From positions 62,001-126,000 of the forward strand of contig JABCZO010000006.1 of the NCBI GenBank assembly GCA_013289615.1: a DNA stretch of 64,000 nucleotides. The letters run 5' to 3'. The stretch's first letter is position 1. Every line of letters starts with the position of its first letter. The notes below the pieces were generated by a model that was not told the origin of the DNA, ran no database searches, and saw only the letters and a program-made list of their open reading frames with translations. Shown piece by piece: positions 16,599 through 25,970 of this stretch. Both the position numbers and the translations under genes were made by a program. The DNA is from Gammaproteobacteria bacterium (GTDB lineage Bacteria > Pseudomonadota > Gammaproteobacteria > Steroidobacterales > Steroidobacteraceae).

Positions 16599-17716
16599 AG
16601 GGCATCTGGAACCGTGTGCATTTGCGCTATTGCCTGTCGCGCGTCAAGAACCGCGGCTACGGCCTCGGCAACGAGTTCCTGCCCTGGGCGCGAGCCTTCC
16701 TTGCCTCGCAGGTGCTGAACGCGAGGCTGTTGCCGCCGGCATTCGGCATGAATCGGCGCGCCTACTGGCGGCATTTTCGTACCGCCCCGGACGACTGGCT
16801 GCAGCAGCGCGCGCTGGAATACCTGCTGCCGGTGGTCGAATTCAGGGAGTCGGATTACCTGGCCCACGGCGGCGGCGATGTGGTGACGGCGCTCGAGCGC
16901 TTCGCCGCCGCTCACCGGCTGCACCAGCGTCATGCCTACGTACTGGTGACGGATGGACTGTGGGGCGGTTACCGGCACGTCGAGGCGGCGCGCGAATTCA
17001 TCCGTTCCACGCTCTATCAGAGCCGCTACGCCGCGCACAACCTGCTGCAGCTGCGCGCCCGCATCGACCCGCACAGGCTGCTGGTTGGCATGCACCTGCG
17101 GCTGGGCGACTTCGCGCCGCCAGCCACCGCCAGTGATTATCAGCGTGCGGCCAACGTCTCGCTGCCGATCGAGTGGCTGTGCGCGCTGGCACGTTCGCTC
17201 GATCGGGCACTCGGCGATGGCTGGCAACTGCTGTTGATTACCGACGGCACCGAGCAGCAGGTCCAGCCTCTCACCAGTCAGTGGCGCTGCATTACCACCA
17301 ACGATCTGCCGCCCGGCGACTGCTCCGATGTGCTGGCACTGGCTGACTCGGATCTGCTGGTGTGCTCCCCGTCCTCATTCAGCACGCTGGCGGCCTTTCT
17401 GTCGGATTCGCCGTATCTCTGGTTCGCGCCGAATCTGTACCGCCATCCTGAAGGGGTGTATTCGCTCGGCGACTACGACCTGCAGCGCGACAAGCCGGGC
17501 GATCCGACACGGGCGGCGCTCGAGCAGCTGCCGAACATGCCGTCCGAGGTGCTGCCGCGCGGGGTAGGTGTAGATCCGGACGGGGAGATCCCCGCCGCGG
17601 CGATCGGCGCGGCGGTGCTGCGGCAACAGTCGCGGCGCTGGGAATCGGATCTGGTCAGATCGGGTGTGGCACGAGCAATCGAGCTCAGCCGGTCCGGGCC
17701 AGCGAAGGACGGGTGA
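16595..17716 (+). CDS. GT11/fucosyltransferase-like glycosyltransferase
   Basis: The 373-residue protein has an N-terminal GYGLGNEFLPWARAFLASQ (residues 21-39), reminiscent of the GLGNQ opening of alpha-1,2-fucosyltransferases. A central GMHLRLGDF (His167, Arg169, Gly171, Asp172) matches the HxRxxD nucleotide-sugar motif. Near the C-terminus, DLLVCSPSSFSTLAAFLSDSP fits the SxSSFS motif of the same superfamily. It starts at TTG overlapping the previous stop (TTGA) and lacks its own strong ribosome binding site, fitting translational coupling. Its last 32 bp overlap convergent lhr. Fucose specificity is inference. Confidence 0.62.
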   Translation: MKGIWNRVHLRYCLSRVKNRGYGLGNEFLPWARAFLASQVLNARLLPPAFGMNRRAYWRHFRTAPDDWLQQRALEYLLPVVEFRESDYLAHGGGDVVTALERFAAAHRLHQRHAYVLVTDGLWGGYRHVEAAREFIRSTLYQSRYAAHNLLQLRARIDPHRLLVGMHLRLGDFAPPATASDYQRAANVSLPIEWLCALARSLDRALGDGWQLLLITDGTEQQVQPLTSQWRCITTNDLPPGDCSDVLALADSDLLVCSPSSFSTLAAFLSDSPYLWFAPNLYRHPEGVYSLGDYDLQRDKPGDPTRAALEQLPNMPSEVLPRGVGVDPDGEIPAAAIGAAVLRQQSRRWESDLVRSGVARAIELSRSGPAKDG

Positions 17717-20700
17717 GCTTGCGCACCAGGGCATTGCGTGCCTGCCATTGCTGCGGCGGCGGCATGTCCCGGTGAAACTGCACCTCGCCGGCGGCATAGG
17801 TCGCCACCGCGATCCCGTCCTGCAACAGCAGGCGATTGCCCGCGAGCGCGGCCAGGCGCGGGCCGGGCGTGAAGATACCGGCCAGATTGAGCGGATCGGC
17901 GCCGCTCAGCGCGACCAGCGCGCCGTCGGGTGTGCGTTTGCGCATCGCCCGCAGCGCACCGATGGCTTCGGGCAGCGCGAACTGTTCGCCGCTCATTCCG
18001 CCAACGAAGCGGCCGCCGCGGATCAGGCCCTGAGCCTCGAGACGGCGATAGGCGCGCAATAGCTGGTGCCAGGGCGGCAGCCATTCGGCCTCGCGTGCCA
18101 GCAGGCGCCGAAACACCACCCCGTAGCGGCGCAGCAGCAGCCACGCCAGCGCCTCCACCGCCGCCGCTGGTTCAGCGCTGGCCGCAGGCGCCGGCATCGA
18201 GCAGCGCACCAGGCTCCAACGCCCGGCCTGTTCCAGGCCGACCATGCCGGCGCGGCGACTGCGCGCCGCGCGCTTGCGCTGCATTGGCATCAGCAACGCG
18301 CGCAGGCCGGCGAAACTGTCGGCGCTCGCAACGCCCGCGGCCACCAGTTCGCCCAGCGCAGTTTCAGCCTGCGACTGCAGCAGCCCCGCGCCCTGCACCA
18401 TCTCATCGAAAAACGACGCCCCGTGGGACTGCAGAAATCCCGCCATGGCACCTGCGTTGGCAGAGAGCTGCGTCTGCGGCCGGCGCGGGCCGCACAACTG
18501 CTGCCACAAGCTGCGATTCTTACGGCTAAGAAACGCCATCGGTGTGGCGCGCACCGGCGCCGCGGTCGCGCTTGGCGGCGCCACCAGCCGCGCCCAGAAG
18601 GCACGTCCCGACAGGCACAGGCTGTCGAGCCAGGCACCGTCGTAGTCGCGCAGGCGCGCCGGCAGCACGTCCTGCTCCCAGGCGATCGCCGGGATTTCGA
18701 AACCCTCCAGCTGCTCGATCACGCGCGCAAGGCTCGCCACGCCCTCGGGCCGCGGCTGTACGGTCACGCCCTGCCAGTCGAGCAGGAAGCGCATGAAATC
18801 CGCGCTCGCCACCGGTTCGATCTCGGCGCGCAGCGATCGGATGGTGTAGCGATGAATGCGCGCCAGCAGCCGGCGCTCGCACCATTCGAGCTCGCCGGCA
18901 CCGGGCGTGAACTGGCCGCGCATCACGAAGCCTTCACTCTCGAGCGCGTGCAATGCGCCATCGATCGCGACCTGCGCCAATGCCAGTATCCGTGCCAGCG
19001 CGCTGCTGCTCATCGGCCCGCTGGCCTGCAGGCGACCGCGCAGCAGTTCACGCAGCGCGTCGGCCGGCTGCCACTGGCGACTCGCATAGTCCGCCGGTAT
19101 GCGCAGCGGCGGCGACGCCGTGCTTGAGCCATACAGCACCCGGATCATCGGCAATTGCTCGGCCGCCACCCAGAAGCGGCGCTCCCGGGCACTCAATTGG
19201 GTCGCCCGGCCCTGCCCGACCAGGGTTGCGAACGCCGCACTCAGATCGTCGCCGCCGAGTTCACCGGGATCCATCACCCCCAGCAGCATCAACGCATCGT
19301 GCAGTTCATCAGCCGTCTCGGCTGTCGGGTGGGCTTCGTTGCGCACCGCCTCGATGGCCGCGGCATCGAGCTGAGCAAACTGCGCGGCACTCTCCGGGTC
19401 GAGCCAGCCCCTGGCCGCCACCGCCCGGGTGCGCCGCTCTTCCAGCGGTGCGTCATCGAGATAGGTATAAGGTCGCGCAGTGAGGATCTCCTGAGCCAGC
19501 ACCGAGGGTTGCGGCAGATCGCGCGTGACGACCTGCACCTCGCCGCCTTCCATCGCACGCAGCAGCGCGCTCAGCCCATCGATATCCATCGCCTCGTGCA
19601 GGCTGTCGTACAGCGTCTGGCGCACCAGTGGGTGATCGGGAATGTCGCGCTCCCCGGTCAGATTTTCGGCGCAGGCCAGCTGATCGGGGAACAGCAGCGC
19701 GATCAGGTCCTGCGCCGCCATGCGCTGCAGCGGAGCCGGCGTCTTTTTACCCGCGCGCGAGCGCTTGATCGCCAGTGAAATAGTCGCGTTCCAGCGCCAG
19801 CGCGTCGCGAACAGCGGTGCATCGAGCAGCGCCTGGATCAGCACCTGCTCGACGCTGGCACTGCTGAGGAAGCGCGCCACCTGCTGCAATTCGAAGCTGT
19901 GCGTCTCGCCGAGCGACAGCACGATCGCGTCCTCGGTGGCGGCCGCCTGCAACTCGAAATTAAAGGCACGACAGAAGCGCTTGCGCAGCGCAAGTCCGAA
20001 GGCTCGGTTGATACGGGCACCGAACGGCAGGTGGATCACCAGGTGCATGTCGCCGGCTTCATCGAAGAAGCGCTCGAATACGATGCGCCGCTGGGTCGGC
20101 AGGTGGCCGAGCACGGCCTTGGCCGCCGCCAGGTATTCCACCAGCTGTCGTGCCGGCTCCGGGTCGAGCTGATAGCGCTGCATCGCCAGCTGGGTGCAGT
20201 GCGCGATCGCCGCCGCGTCGATCACCGGCAGCGCCGCGTCTATCTGTGCGCGCAGTGCCGACACCGCGGCCGATAGTTCGTCGCTGCGCGCCGGGGCTTC
20301 GCCCAGCCAGAACGGCAGGGTCGGCGGCTGTCCCCTGGCGTCTTCGACCCGTACTCGCCCGGCCTCTACCCGCAGGATGCGATAGCAGCAGTTGCCGAGT
20401 TGAAACACATCGCCGGCGAGGCTCTCGACCGCGAAGTCCTCATTCAGGGTGCCGATGAATGTGCCGGCTGGTTCGAGCACCACCTGGTAGTCGGCATTGT
20501 CCGGAATCGCACCGCCGCAGGTGATGGCAGTCAGGCGCGCCCCGCGGCGTGCCCGCAGGCGATGGTTCACCGCGTCGCGGTGCAGATAGGCACTCTGGCG
20601 GCCGCGACCGGTACTGAAACCATCCGCGAGCATGCGCAGCAGCTGGTCGAACTCGGAGCGCGCCAGCGCCCGATACGGCCACGCACGCCGCACCAGCGCA

Positions 20701-22007
20701 TACAACTCGTCCTCGGCGTACTCGCGTGCACTGACTTCGGCCACCAGCTGCTGTGACAGCACATCGAGTGGCTGCCGCGGAATGCTCAGCGCATCGAGCT
20801 CCCCGGCGCGCACCGCGTCGAGCAGCGCCGCGCATTCGACCAGATCGTCGCGGCTGAGTGGAAACAGTCGGCCCTTGGGCACGCCGCTGACCGCGTGATT
20901 GGCACGGCCGACCCGCTGCACCAGGGTCGAGATCGAGCGCGGCGTGCCAAGCTGGCACACCAGTTCGATGTCACCGATATCGATGCCCAGCTCGAGCGAT
21001 GCGGTGGCCACCAGCGCGCGCAGCGAGCCGGCCTTGAGGCGCTGCTCGGCCGCCAGACGCTGCTCTTTTGCAAGGCTGCCGTGATGGGCCGCGACCTGTT
21101 CATGGCCGATGCGCTCGCTCAAGTGCCGGGTGGCGCGCTCAACCATGCGGCGGGTGTTGGCGAAGATCAGCGTGGTACGGTGTTGCCGGATCAGTCGCGC
21201 CAGGCGGTCGTAGACGTTTTCCCACACCTCGTTCGACATGATCGCCTCGAGCGGCGAGTCGGGCAGCACCAGCGCCAGATCGCGTCCGCGCACCTGGCCG
21301 CTGTCGATGATCACGCAGTCCGCCGCCGGATCGCCAGCACCGGCCGTCGCCCCCACACCGAGCAGGAATCGGGCCGCGTCTTCGATCGGCTTCTGCGTCG
21401 CCGACAGGCCGATGCGCTGCAGTGGCTGCTGGCACAGGCTCGCGAGCCGCTCCAGCGACAGCGCCAGGTGCGCTCCGCGCTTGTTCGGCGCCAGCGCGTG
21501 AATCTCGTCGACAATCACCGACCGGGTCGTGGCCAGCATCCTGCGGCCGGAGTCGCAGGTGAGCAGCAGGTACAGCGACTCCGGTGTGGTCACCAGGATA
21601 TGCGGCGGCGAGCGGCGCATTGCCATGCGTTCGGTCTGCGGGGTATCGCCGGTGCGCACCTGGGAACGAATCGGCGGCGCCGCCAGTCCCATGGCACTGA
21701 GTTCAGTCGCGATACCCTCGAGCGGCAGCTCGAGATTGCGCCGGATATCGTTCGACAGCGCCTTGAGTGGCGAGATGTAGAGCACCTGCGTGGCATCCGC
21801 GAGCCCGTCGCCGACCGCCTGGCGAACCAGGGCGTCGATCGCCGCCAGAAAGGCGGCCAGGGTCTTGCCCGAGCCGGTGGGAGCGGCGATCAGCGCGTGC
21901 CGGCCGCTGGCAATGGCAGGCCACGCGGCCAGCTGCGGCGCGGTGGGCAGCGGGAATTGCCTGGCGAACCAGCGCGCGACCGCCGGGTGGAAATTCTCAA
22001 GGGGCAT
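17685..22007 (-). CDS. lhr: Lhr-type ATP-dependent DNA/RNA helicase
   Basis: The protein has 1440 residues, close to full-length bacterial Lhr (about 1500). Walker A APTGSGKT is at 42-49 and the DEIH box at 167-170. Helicase domain 2 carries ATASLELGIDIGDIELVCQLGTPRS and QRVGRANHAV. The winged-helix and Lhr beta-barrel domains follow (CCYRILRVEAGRVRVEDARG), then a long C-terminal extension of tandem helical units, as in long-form Lhr. Lhr proteins translocate 3'-5' on single-stranded DNA and are linked to DNA repair. No ligase or nuclease partner lies nearby; the next gene upstream, divergently placed, is the alkyltransferase. Confidence 0.93.
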   Translation of the reverse strand: MPLENFHPAVARWFARQFPLPTAPQLAAWPAIASGRHALIAAPTGSGKTLAAFLAAIDALVRQAVGDGLADATQVLYISPLKALSNDIRRNLELPLEGIATELSAMGLAAPPIRSQVRTGDTPQTERMAMRRSPPHILVTTPESLYLLLTCDSGRRMLATTRSVIVDEIHALAPNKRGAHLALSLERLASLCQQPLQRIGLSATQKPIEDAARFLLGVGATAGAGDPAADCVIIDSGQVRGRDLALVLPDSPLEAIMSNEVWENVYDRLARLIRQHRTTLIFANTRRMVERATRHLSERIGHEQVAAHHGSLAKEQRLAAEQRLKAGSLRALVATASLELGIDIGDIELVCQLGTPRSISTLVQRVGRANHAVSGVPKGRLFPLSRDDLVECAALLDAVRAGELDALSIPRQPLDVLSQQLVAEVSAREYAEDELYALVRRAWPYRALARSEFDQLLRMLADGFSTGRGRQSAYLHRDAVNHRLRARRGARLTAITCGGAIPDNADYQVVLEPAGTFIGTLNEDFAVESLAGDVFQLGNCCYRILRVEAGRVRVEDARGQPPTLPFWLGEAPARSDELSAAVSALRAQIDAALPVIDAAAIAHCTQLAMQRYQLDPEPARQLVEYLAAAKAVLGHLPTQRRIVFERFFDEAGDMHLVIHLPFGARINRAFGLALRKRFCRAFNFELQAAATEDAIVLSLGETHSFELQQVARFLSSASVEQVLIQALLDAPLFATRWRWNATISLAIKRSRAGKKTPAPLQRMAAQDLIALLFPDQLACAENLTGERDIPDHPLVRQTLYDSLHEAMDIDGLSALLRAMEGGEVQVVTRDLPQPSVLAQEILTARPYTYLDDAPLEERRTRAVAARGWLDPESAAQFAQLDAAAIEAVRNEAHPTAETADELHDALMLLGVMDPGELGGDDLSAAFATLVGQGRATQLSARERRFWVAAEQLPMIRVLYGSSTASPPLRIPADYASRQWQPADALRELLRGRLQASGPMSSSALARILALAQVAIDGALHALESEGFVMRGQFTPGAGELEWCERRLLARIHRYTIRSLRAEIEPVASADFMRFLLDWQGVTVQPRPEGVASLARVIEQLEGFEIPAIAWEQDVLPARLRDYDGAWLDSLCLSGRAFWARLVAPPSATAAPVRATPMAFLSRKNRSLWQQLCGPRRPQTQLSANAGAMAGFLQSHGASFFDEMVQGAGLLQSQAETALGELVAAGVASADSFAGLRALLMPMQRKRAARSRRAGMVGLEQAGRWSLVRCSMPAPAASAEPAAAVEALAWLLLRRYGVVFRRLLAREAEWLPPWHQLLRAYRRLEAQGLIRGGRFVGGMSGEQFALPEAIGALRAMRKRTPDGALVALSGADPLNLAGIFTPGPRLAALAGNRLLLQDGIAVATYAAGEVQFHRDMPPPQQWQARNALVRKLTRPSLARTG

Positions 22008-22154
22008 ACGGCAAAGTCTACCCCCTGCGCCAGCGCCTGGTACATCAGGATCGGCGGGCGGCGCGGTGGCAGCGGTGCGGTGGCAGCGGCGCGGTGGCAG
22101 CGGTGCGCAGGCGGGGGCGGTATAATCGGCGCCCGGCTCTTACCTTCACCCACC

Positions 22155-22712
22155 ATGCACCCATTGGCATACACGCTGTTTCCGACTTCCATTGGCGCTT
22201 GCGGCATCGCCTGGGGTGCGCGCGGCGTGGTGGCGGTTCAACTGCCTGAAGCGAGCGAATCGGCCACCGTGGCGCGCCTGCTGCGCGCGCACGCCGGAGC
22301 CAGTCTGCAGCGCCCCGAGCCTGACCAGCAGCGCATCATTGCGGACATCGTTGCGCTGCTTGCCGGCCAGCCACGCGATCTGCGCCACATCCGGCTGGAC
22401 CTCAGGCACGTGCCGCCATTCCACCAGCGCGTATTCGAAGTGGTGCGCAATATCCCGCCCGGCTGCACCCGCTCCTACGGCGAGGTCGCCGCGCTGTGCG
22501 GGGAGCGCCACGCAGCGCGCGCGGTCGGGCAAGCCATGGCGCGCAACCCCTATCCGATCATCGTGCCCTGTCACCGTGTGCTGGCCGCGGGCGGCAAGAG
22601 CGGCGGCTTTTCCGCGCCAGGGGGCGTGACCACGAAACTGCGCCTGCTGGCGATCGAGGGCGCGCTGTCCGGAATGGTCAATTCACCCGGCAATCTCTCG
22701 CTCGCGTTCTGA
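22155..22712 (+). CDS. ogt: Methylated-DNA--[protein]-cysteine S-methyltransferase
   Basis: The 185-residue protein has the suicide-acceptor motif PCHRV with Cys139. It is preceded by FQ-type FHQRVFEVVRNIPPGCTRSYGEVAALCG (residues 89-116) and the ARAVGQAMARNP DNA-binding helix region. It transfers alkyl groups from O6-alkylguanine or O4-alkylthymine to itself. There is no Ada N-terminal zinc domain, so it is the Ogt/MGMT form. The symbol ogt is by family resemblance. It is 3 bp from the following metallopeptidase gene and divergent from lhr, so repair genes face both ways from this spacer. Confidence 0.9.
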   Translation: MHPLAYTLFPTSIGACGIAWGARGVVAVQLPEASESATVARLLRAHAGASLQRPEPDQQRIIADIVALLAGQPRDLRHIRLDLRHVPPFHQRVFEVVRNIPPGCTRSYGEVAALCGERHAARAVGQAMARNPYPIIVPCHRVLAAGGKSGGFSAPGGVTTKLRLLAIEGALSGMVNSPGNLSLAF

Positions 22713-22715
22713 TTG

Positions 22716-24422
22716 ATGCGCCAGCAGCGGACAGACCCCACAGGGGTGTGGCTCGGATTGTTTGCCAGCATGATGTTCGCCGGCACCATGGCCGCCGACT
22801 CGGCGCCTGCTGCGCCAGCGGCAGCCTTGGGTACGCTGACGGTGGCGCCGGACCTGGCCGACGAGCTGGCCAAATTCAAGCGCGTACCCATGCCGTTCGA
22901 CGTCGCCGCGCTCAGCGCGCGCGAGCGCAGCATGATCGGCAAGCTGGTCGAAGCCTGCCGCTATCTCGACCGGATCTACTGGCAGCAGAGTGATCCGGCG
23001 GGGCTGCAGTTGTACCGGCAGCTGCGCGGCGATCGCAGCACGCAGGCACGCGACCTGCGCCGTTTCCTGCGCATCAACGGCAACCGCTTCGATCTGATCC
23101 GTGAGAATGCACCATTTGTCGGAACCACCGCGTGGCGGCCGGGTGGCAATCTGTATCCTGCCGGCCTGACGCGCGAGGAATTCGAGCGTTACGTCGCGGC
23201 GCATCCGGATCGCAAAGCCGCGCTCTACGATCCGTATTCGGTGGTGGTACGACACGGCGCAGCGCTCGACGCCGTGCCGTATCACGTTGTCTATCGCCAG
23301 TGGCTGGCGCCGATGGCGAAACTGCTGCGCGAAGCCGCAGCCCTGTCGGACGATGCGGCATTCGCGAAATTCCTGCGCCTGCGCGCCGACGCGCTGCTCG
23401 ACGACGACTACTTTCAGAGCGATCTGGCCTGGCTCGATCTCGACAACCCGAAGTTCGATGTCATTTTTGCGCCCTATGAGAGCTACCTCGACGGGCTGAT
23501 CGGCGTGCGGACTTCGTATGGCGCCGCGGTGCTGGTGCGCAACGACGCCGAGAGCCGCAAGCTCGACGTCTACCGGCAGTATGTGCCGGACATCCAGGAT
23601 GCGCTGCCGCTGGCCGCAGAAGACCGGCCGTCGAAGAAGGGCCTGCGTTCGCCGATGGAAATCATGGAGGCGCCGTTGCGGGCGGGCGACCTGCGACACG
23701 GCTATCAGGCCGTGGCCGACAATCTGCCCAATGATCCACGGGTGCACGAGCAGCGCGGCTCGAAGAAGATTTTCTTCAAGAACTTCATGGACGCGCGCGT
23801 CAACAACGTGATCCTGCCGATTGCACAGCAGCTGCTGCGCGCCGATCAGGCGCGGCAGGCCTCGGCCGAAGGGTACCTCGCATGCGTGGTGATGCACGAG
23901 ATCTCGCACGGGCTCGGCCCGGCATTTGCGCGCGTGGGCGGCAACAAACAGGATATCCGTGCCACGATCGGACCGATTTTCTCGGGTCTGGAGGAGGCCA
24001 AGGCGGATATCGTCGGACTGTTTGCACTCAAATGGCTGGTCGAACACGGCGGCGCGGCAGCGCAAGAGCTCAACGGCTATTACATCTCGTTCGTCGCCGG
24101 CATCTTCCGCACCGTGCGCTTCAGCGTTGCCGAGGCCCATGGGCGCGCCGAAATGATGGAGTTCAATTACCTTGCCGAACGCGGCGTACTGGTGCGCGAC
24201 CCGGCCAGCGGCCGCTACAGCATCGAGCTCGATCGCATGCCGCAGGCGGTCGCGGATTTAGCCCGGGAGTTGCTGCAACAGGAAGCCACTGGCGATCGAG
24301 CCCGCGCCGAGGCCTGGTTTGCCAGGTACGGCGCGATGCCGCCAGAGCTGGCCAAGGCACTCGAGGCGGCGCACAACGTGCCGGTGGATATCGATCCGGT
24401 GTCGGATTTCACCGAAGACTAG
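22716..24422 (+). CDS. Exported M49 (dipeptidyl-peptidase III)-like metallopeptidase
   Basis: The 568-residue protein has an N-terminal hydrophobic stretch (VWLGLFASMMFAGTMA) fitting a signal peptide. The zinc site is visible as VVMHEISHGLGPA (HEISH at 394-398) and LEEAKADIVGL (EEAKAD at 426-431). This matches the bacterial dipeptidyl-peptidase III-like family, where the motif is the compact HExxH rather than the HExxxH of eukaryotic DPP III. It would act in the periplasm or at the envelope on peptides. It starts 3 bp after the alkyltransferase stop, so it is likely co-transcribed. Confidence 0.82.
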   Translation: MRQQRTDPTGVWLGLFASMMFAGTMAADSAPAAPAAALGTLTVAPDLADELAKFKRVPMPFDVAALSARERSMIGKLVEACRYLDRIYWQQSDPAGLQLYRQLRGDRSTQARDLRRFLRINGNRFDLIRENAPFVGTTAWRPGGNLYPAGLTREEFERYVAAHPDRKAALYDPYSVVVRHGAALDAVPYHVVYRQWLAPMAKLLREAAALSDDAAFAKFLRLRADALLDDDYFQSDLAWLDLDNPKFDVIFAPYESYLDGLIGVRTSYGAAVLVRNDAESRKLDVYRQYVPDIQDALPLAAEDRPSKKGLRSPMEIMEAPLRAGDLRHGYQAVADNLPNDPRVHEQRGSKKIFFKNFMDARVNNVILPIAQQLLRADQARQASAEGYLACVVMHEISHGLGPAFARVGGNKQDIRATIGPIFSGLEEAKADIVGLFALKWLVEHGGAAAQELNGYYISFVAGIFRTVRFSVAEAHGRAEMMEFNYLAERGVLVRDPASGRYSIELDRMPQAVADLARELLQQEATGDRARAEAWFARYGAMPPELAKALEAAHNVPVDIDPVSDFTED

Positions 24423-24504
24423 GCCGGTCCCGACCAACAGAAATTGTGCCACCGCGGCCGGCGCCCTAAGATATGCGCATCCCCATTGCCCCGGAGTAGT
24501 CCCG

Positions 24505-25080
24505 ATGCATCTATTGAAACCGGCAGTCGCAGCCTCGGTCCTGTCACTGGCCCTGGCCACCGCGGCGTTCGGCGCACCCGCCACCTACACTTCCGAACCG
24601 AATCACACCTTCGTGCGTTTCTCGTACAACCACCTGGGATTCTCGACGCAGGAATCGCGCTTCAACACCGTCAAGGCGACGGTAACCTACGACCCGGCCG
24701 CCAAGACCGGCTCGGTGGAGGTGCTGATCGATACCAAATCGGTCGACACCGGCTCGGAGCTGTTCAATGGGCACATTCAGGGGCCCGATTATCTCGATAC
24801 CGCGCAATTCGGCACCGCCACCTTCAAGTCCACGTCGATCAAGTTCGACGGCGACAAGCCGGTCAGCGTGGAAGGCAACCTGACCGTCAAGGGTGTCACC
24901 AAGCCGGTGACGCTGGCGGTGACGTCCTTCAAGCACGGGATGAACATGCAGAAGAAAGACGCGATCGGGGCCGACGCCACCGGCACGATCAAGCGCTCGG
25001 AGTTCAATATGGGCAAAGCCGTACCGCTGGTCAGCGACGAGGTGAACCTGGAGATCGTGATCGAGGCCGCCGCTCCCTGA
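24505..25080 (+). CDS. YceI family periplasmic protein
   Basis: The 191-residue protein has a signal peptide (AVAASVLSLALATAAFGA). The YceI lipocalin-like barrel signature follows: NHTFVRFSYNHLGFSTQESRF, VEVLIDTKSVDTGSELFNGHI, YLDTAQFGTATFKSTSI and VEGNLTVKGVTKPVTL, ending VNLEIVIEAAAP. YceI proteins bind polyisoprenoid-like lipids; in E. coli YceI is a periplasmic base- and osmotically induced protein. The start is decided by a GGAG 8 nt before the ATG. A second YceI protein is encoded at 36902 in this window. Confidence 0.9.
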   Translation: MHLLKPAVAASVLSLALATAAFGAPATYTSEPNHTFVRFSYNHLGFSTQESRFNTVKATVTYDPAAKTGSVEVLIDTKSVDTGSELFNGHIQGPDYLDTAQFGTATFKSTSIKFDGDKPVSVEGNLTVKGVTKPVTLAVTSFKHGMNMQKKDAIGADATGTIKRSEFNMGKAVPLVSDEVNLEIVIEAAAP

Positions 25081-25091
25081 CGGCACGGGTG

Positions 25092-25135
25092 ATCCGGTAC
25101 CGGCGCGCAACGGCGCTCTCACGCCGTTACCGGAT
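25092..25135 (+). terminator. Hairpin downstream of the YceI gene
   Basis: A 14-bp near-perfect inverted repeat (ATCCGGTACCGGCG at 25092-25105 and its partner at 25122-25135, one mismatch) begins 12 bp after the YceI stop. It lacks a T-tract. A smaller GGCCC-TTTA-GGGCC hairpin follows at 25188-25201. These may act in termination or mRNA stability. Confidence 0.35.
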
Positions 25136-25265
25136 GGCCAACCGGCACAATGCCAGACCGGTCACGCTCCCCGACGCCCGTCACGGCGGCCCTTTAGGGC
25201 CAGAGTGTGAACTGCGGCGTCGCGACCGGTGCGGCGCTGGGCAACCCTGATCGGCTCGTGCATCC

Positions 25266-25970
25266 ATGAATCGGTTGCTGTCGCCCACAAGCCGGAATAT
25301 GCGCATCAATGCAACAACTCGAGTGGCGGCCGCGACGCTGGGCGCCGCGGCCGCCGGCTGGGGCGCCAGCGCCGTTGCCGCAGACCTGGCGGTCTCGGTG
25401 CTCGACGGCGCCGGGCACGGCGTCGCCGGTATCGTGATCATCGCCGAGTCCGATACCGCCCTGCCGGACAAGCACACGCCGCACACCGCCATCATGGACC
25501 AGCAACACATGCAGTTCGTGCCCAGGGTGCTCGTGGTTCAGACCGGATCCGGTGTCGACTTCCCGAATAGCGACCAGATCCAACATCAGGTCTATTCCTT
25601 CTCGGCGCCGAAAACTTTCAAGCTGTCGCTGTACGCTGGGCATAAATACCCGCCGGTGATATTCGATCGTCCCGGCCTGGTGACACTCGGGTGCAACATT
25701 CATGACGGCATGATCGGTTATATCTACGTTACCGACTCGCCATTTTTCGGTCGCAGCGACGATTCGGGACAATTGCAGCTGCATGGTCTGCCGGCCGGCA
25801 ACTACACGCTCACCGCGGCGCATCCGCAGATGCAGGAAGCCGGCGGCGGCGCGCTGCAGTTGCACCTCACGCTCGCCGACAACACCCATGCGACGCCGGT
25901 ATTCCACCTGAGCCGTCCATTGCGTGCAGAACCGACACACGATGGGGACAGACGGTGGTCCGACTACTGA
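25266..25970 (+). CDS. Exported cupredoxin-like protein (annotated in relatives as methylamine utilization protein)
   Basis: The 234-residue protein has a signal peptide; the start could be the ATG at 25266 or the one 11 codons later. The mature domain is a cupredoxin: VDFPNSDQIQHQVYSFS supplies His107, and LGCNIHDGMIGYIYV supplies Cys143, His146 and Met149 in the C-x2-H-x2-M arrangement of type-1 copper sites. A carboxypeptidase-regulatory-like beta-sandwich segment (GQLQLHGLPAGNYTLTAAHPQ) follows. Its 3' end overlaps the start of a barrel protein gene by 16 bp. Electron-transfer partner and true pathway are unknown; nothing for methylamine oxidation is nearby. Confidence 0.75.
   Translation: MNRLLSPTSRNMRINATTRVAAATLGAAAAGWGASAVAADLAVSVLDGAGHGVAGIVIIAESDTALPDKHTPHTAIMDQQHMQFVPRVLVVQTGSGVDFPNSDQIQHQVYSFSAPKTFKLSLYAGHKYPPVIFDRPGLVTLGCNIHDGMIGYIYVTDSPFFGRSDDSGQLQLHGLPAGNYTLTAAHPQMQEAGGGALQLHLTLADNTHATPVFHLSRPLRAEPTHDGDRRWSDY

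Noticed and set aside
22063-22110. Short GCGGTGGCAGCG-type tandem repeat between lhr and ogt
   Set aside because: There are three to four imperfect copies of about 12 bp in a GC-rich spacer. It is too short and degenerate to call CRISPR or a mobile element; likely slippage.
20895-22154. A plus-strand frame opposite lhr that runs in-frame into the alkyltransferase
   Set aside because: It looks like a long N-terminal extension of the alkyltransferase, but it is antisense to helicase motifs. The family starts at MHPLAYT (22155).
22683-24140. A 485-codon minus-strand frame opposite the M49-like peptidase
   Set aside because: The sense strand has the zinc site and signal peptide; the antisense frame is a shadow of it.
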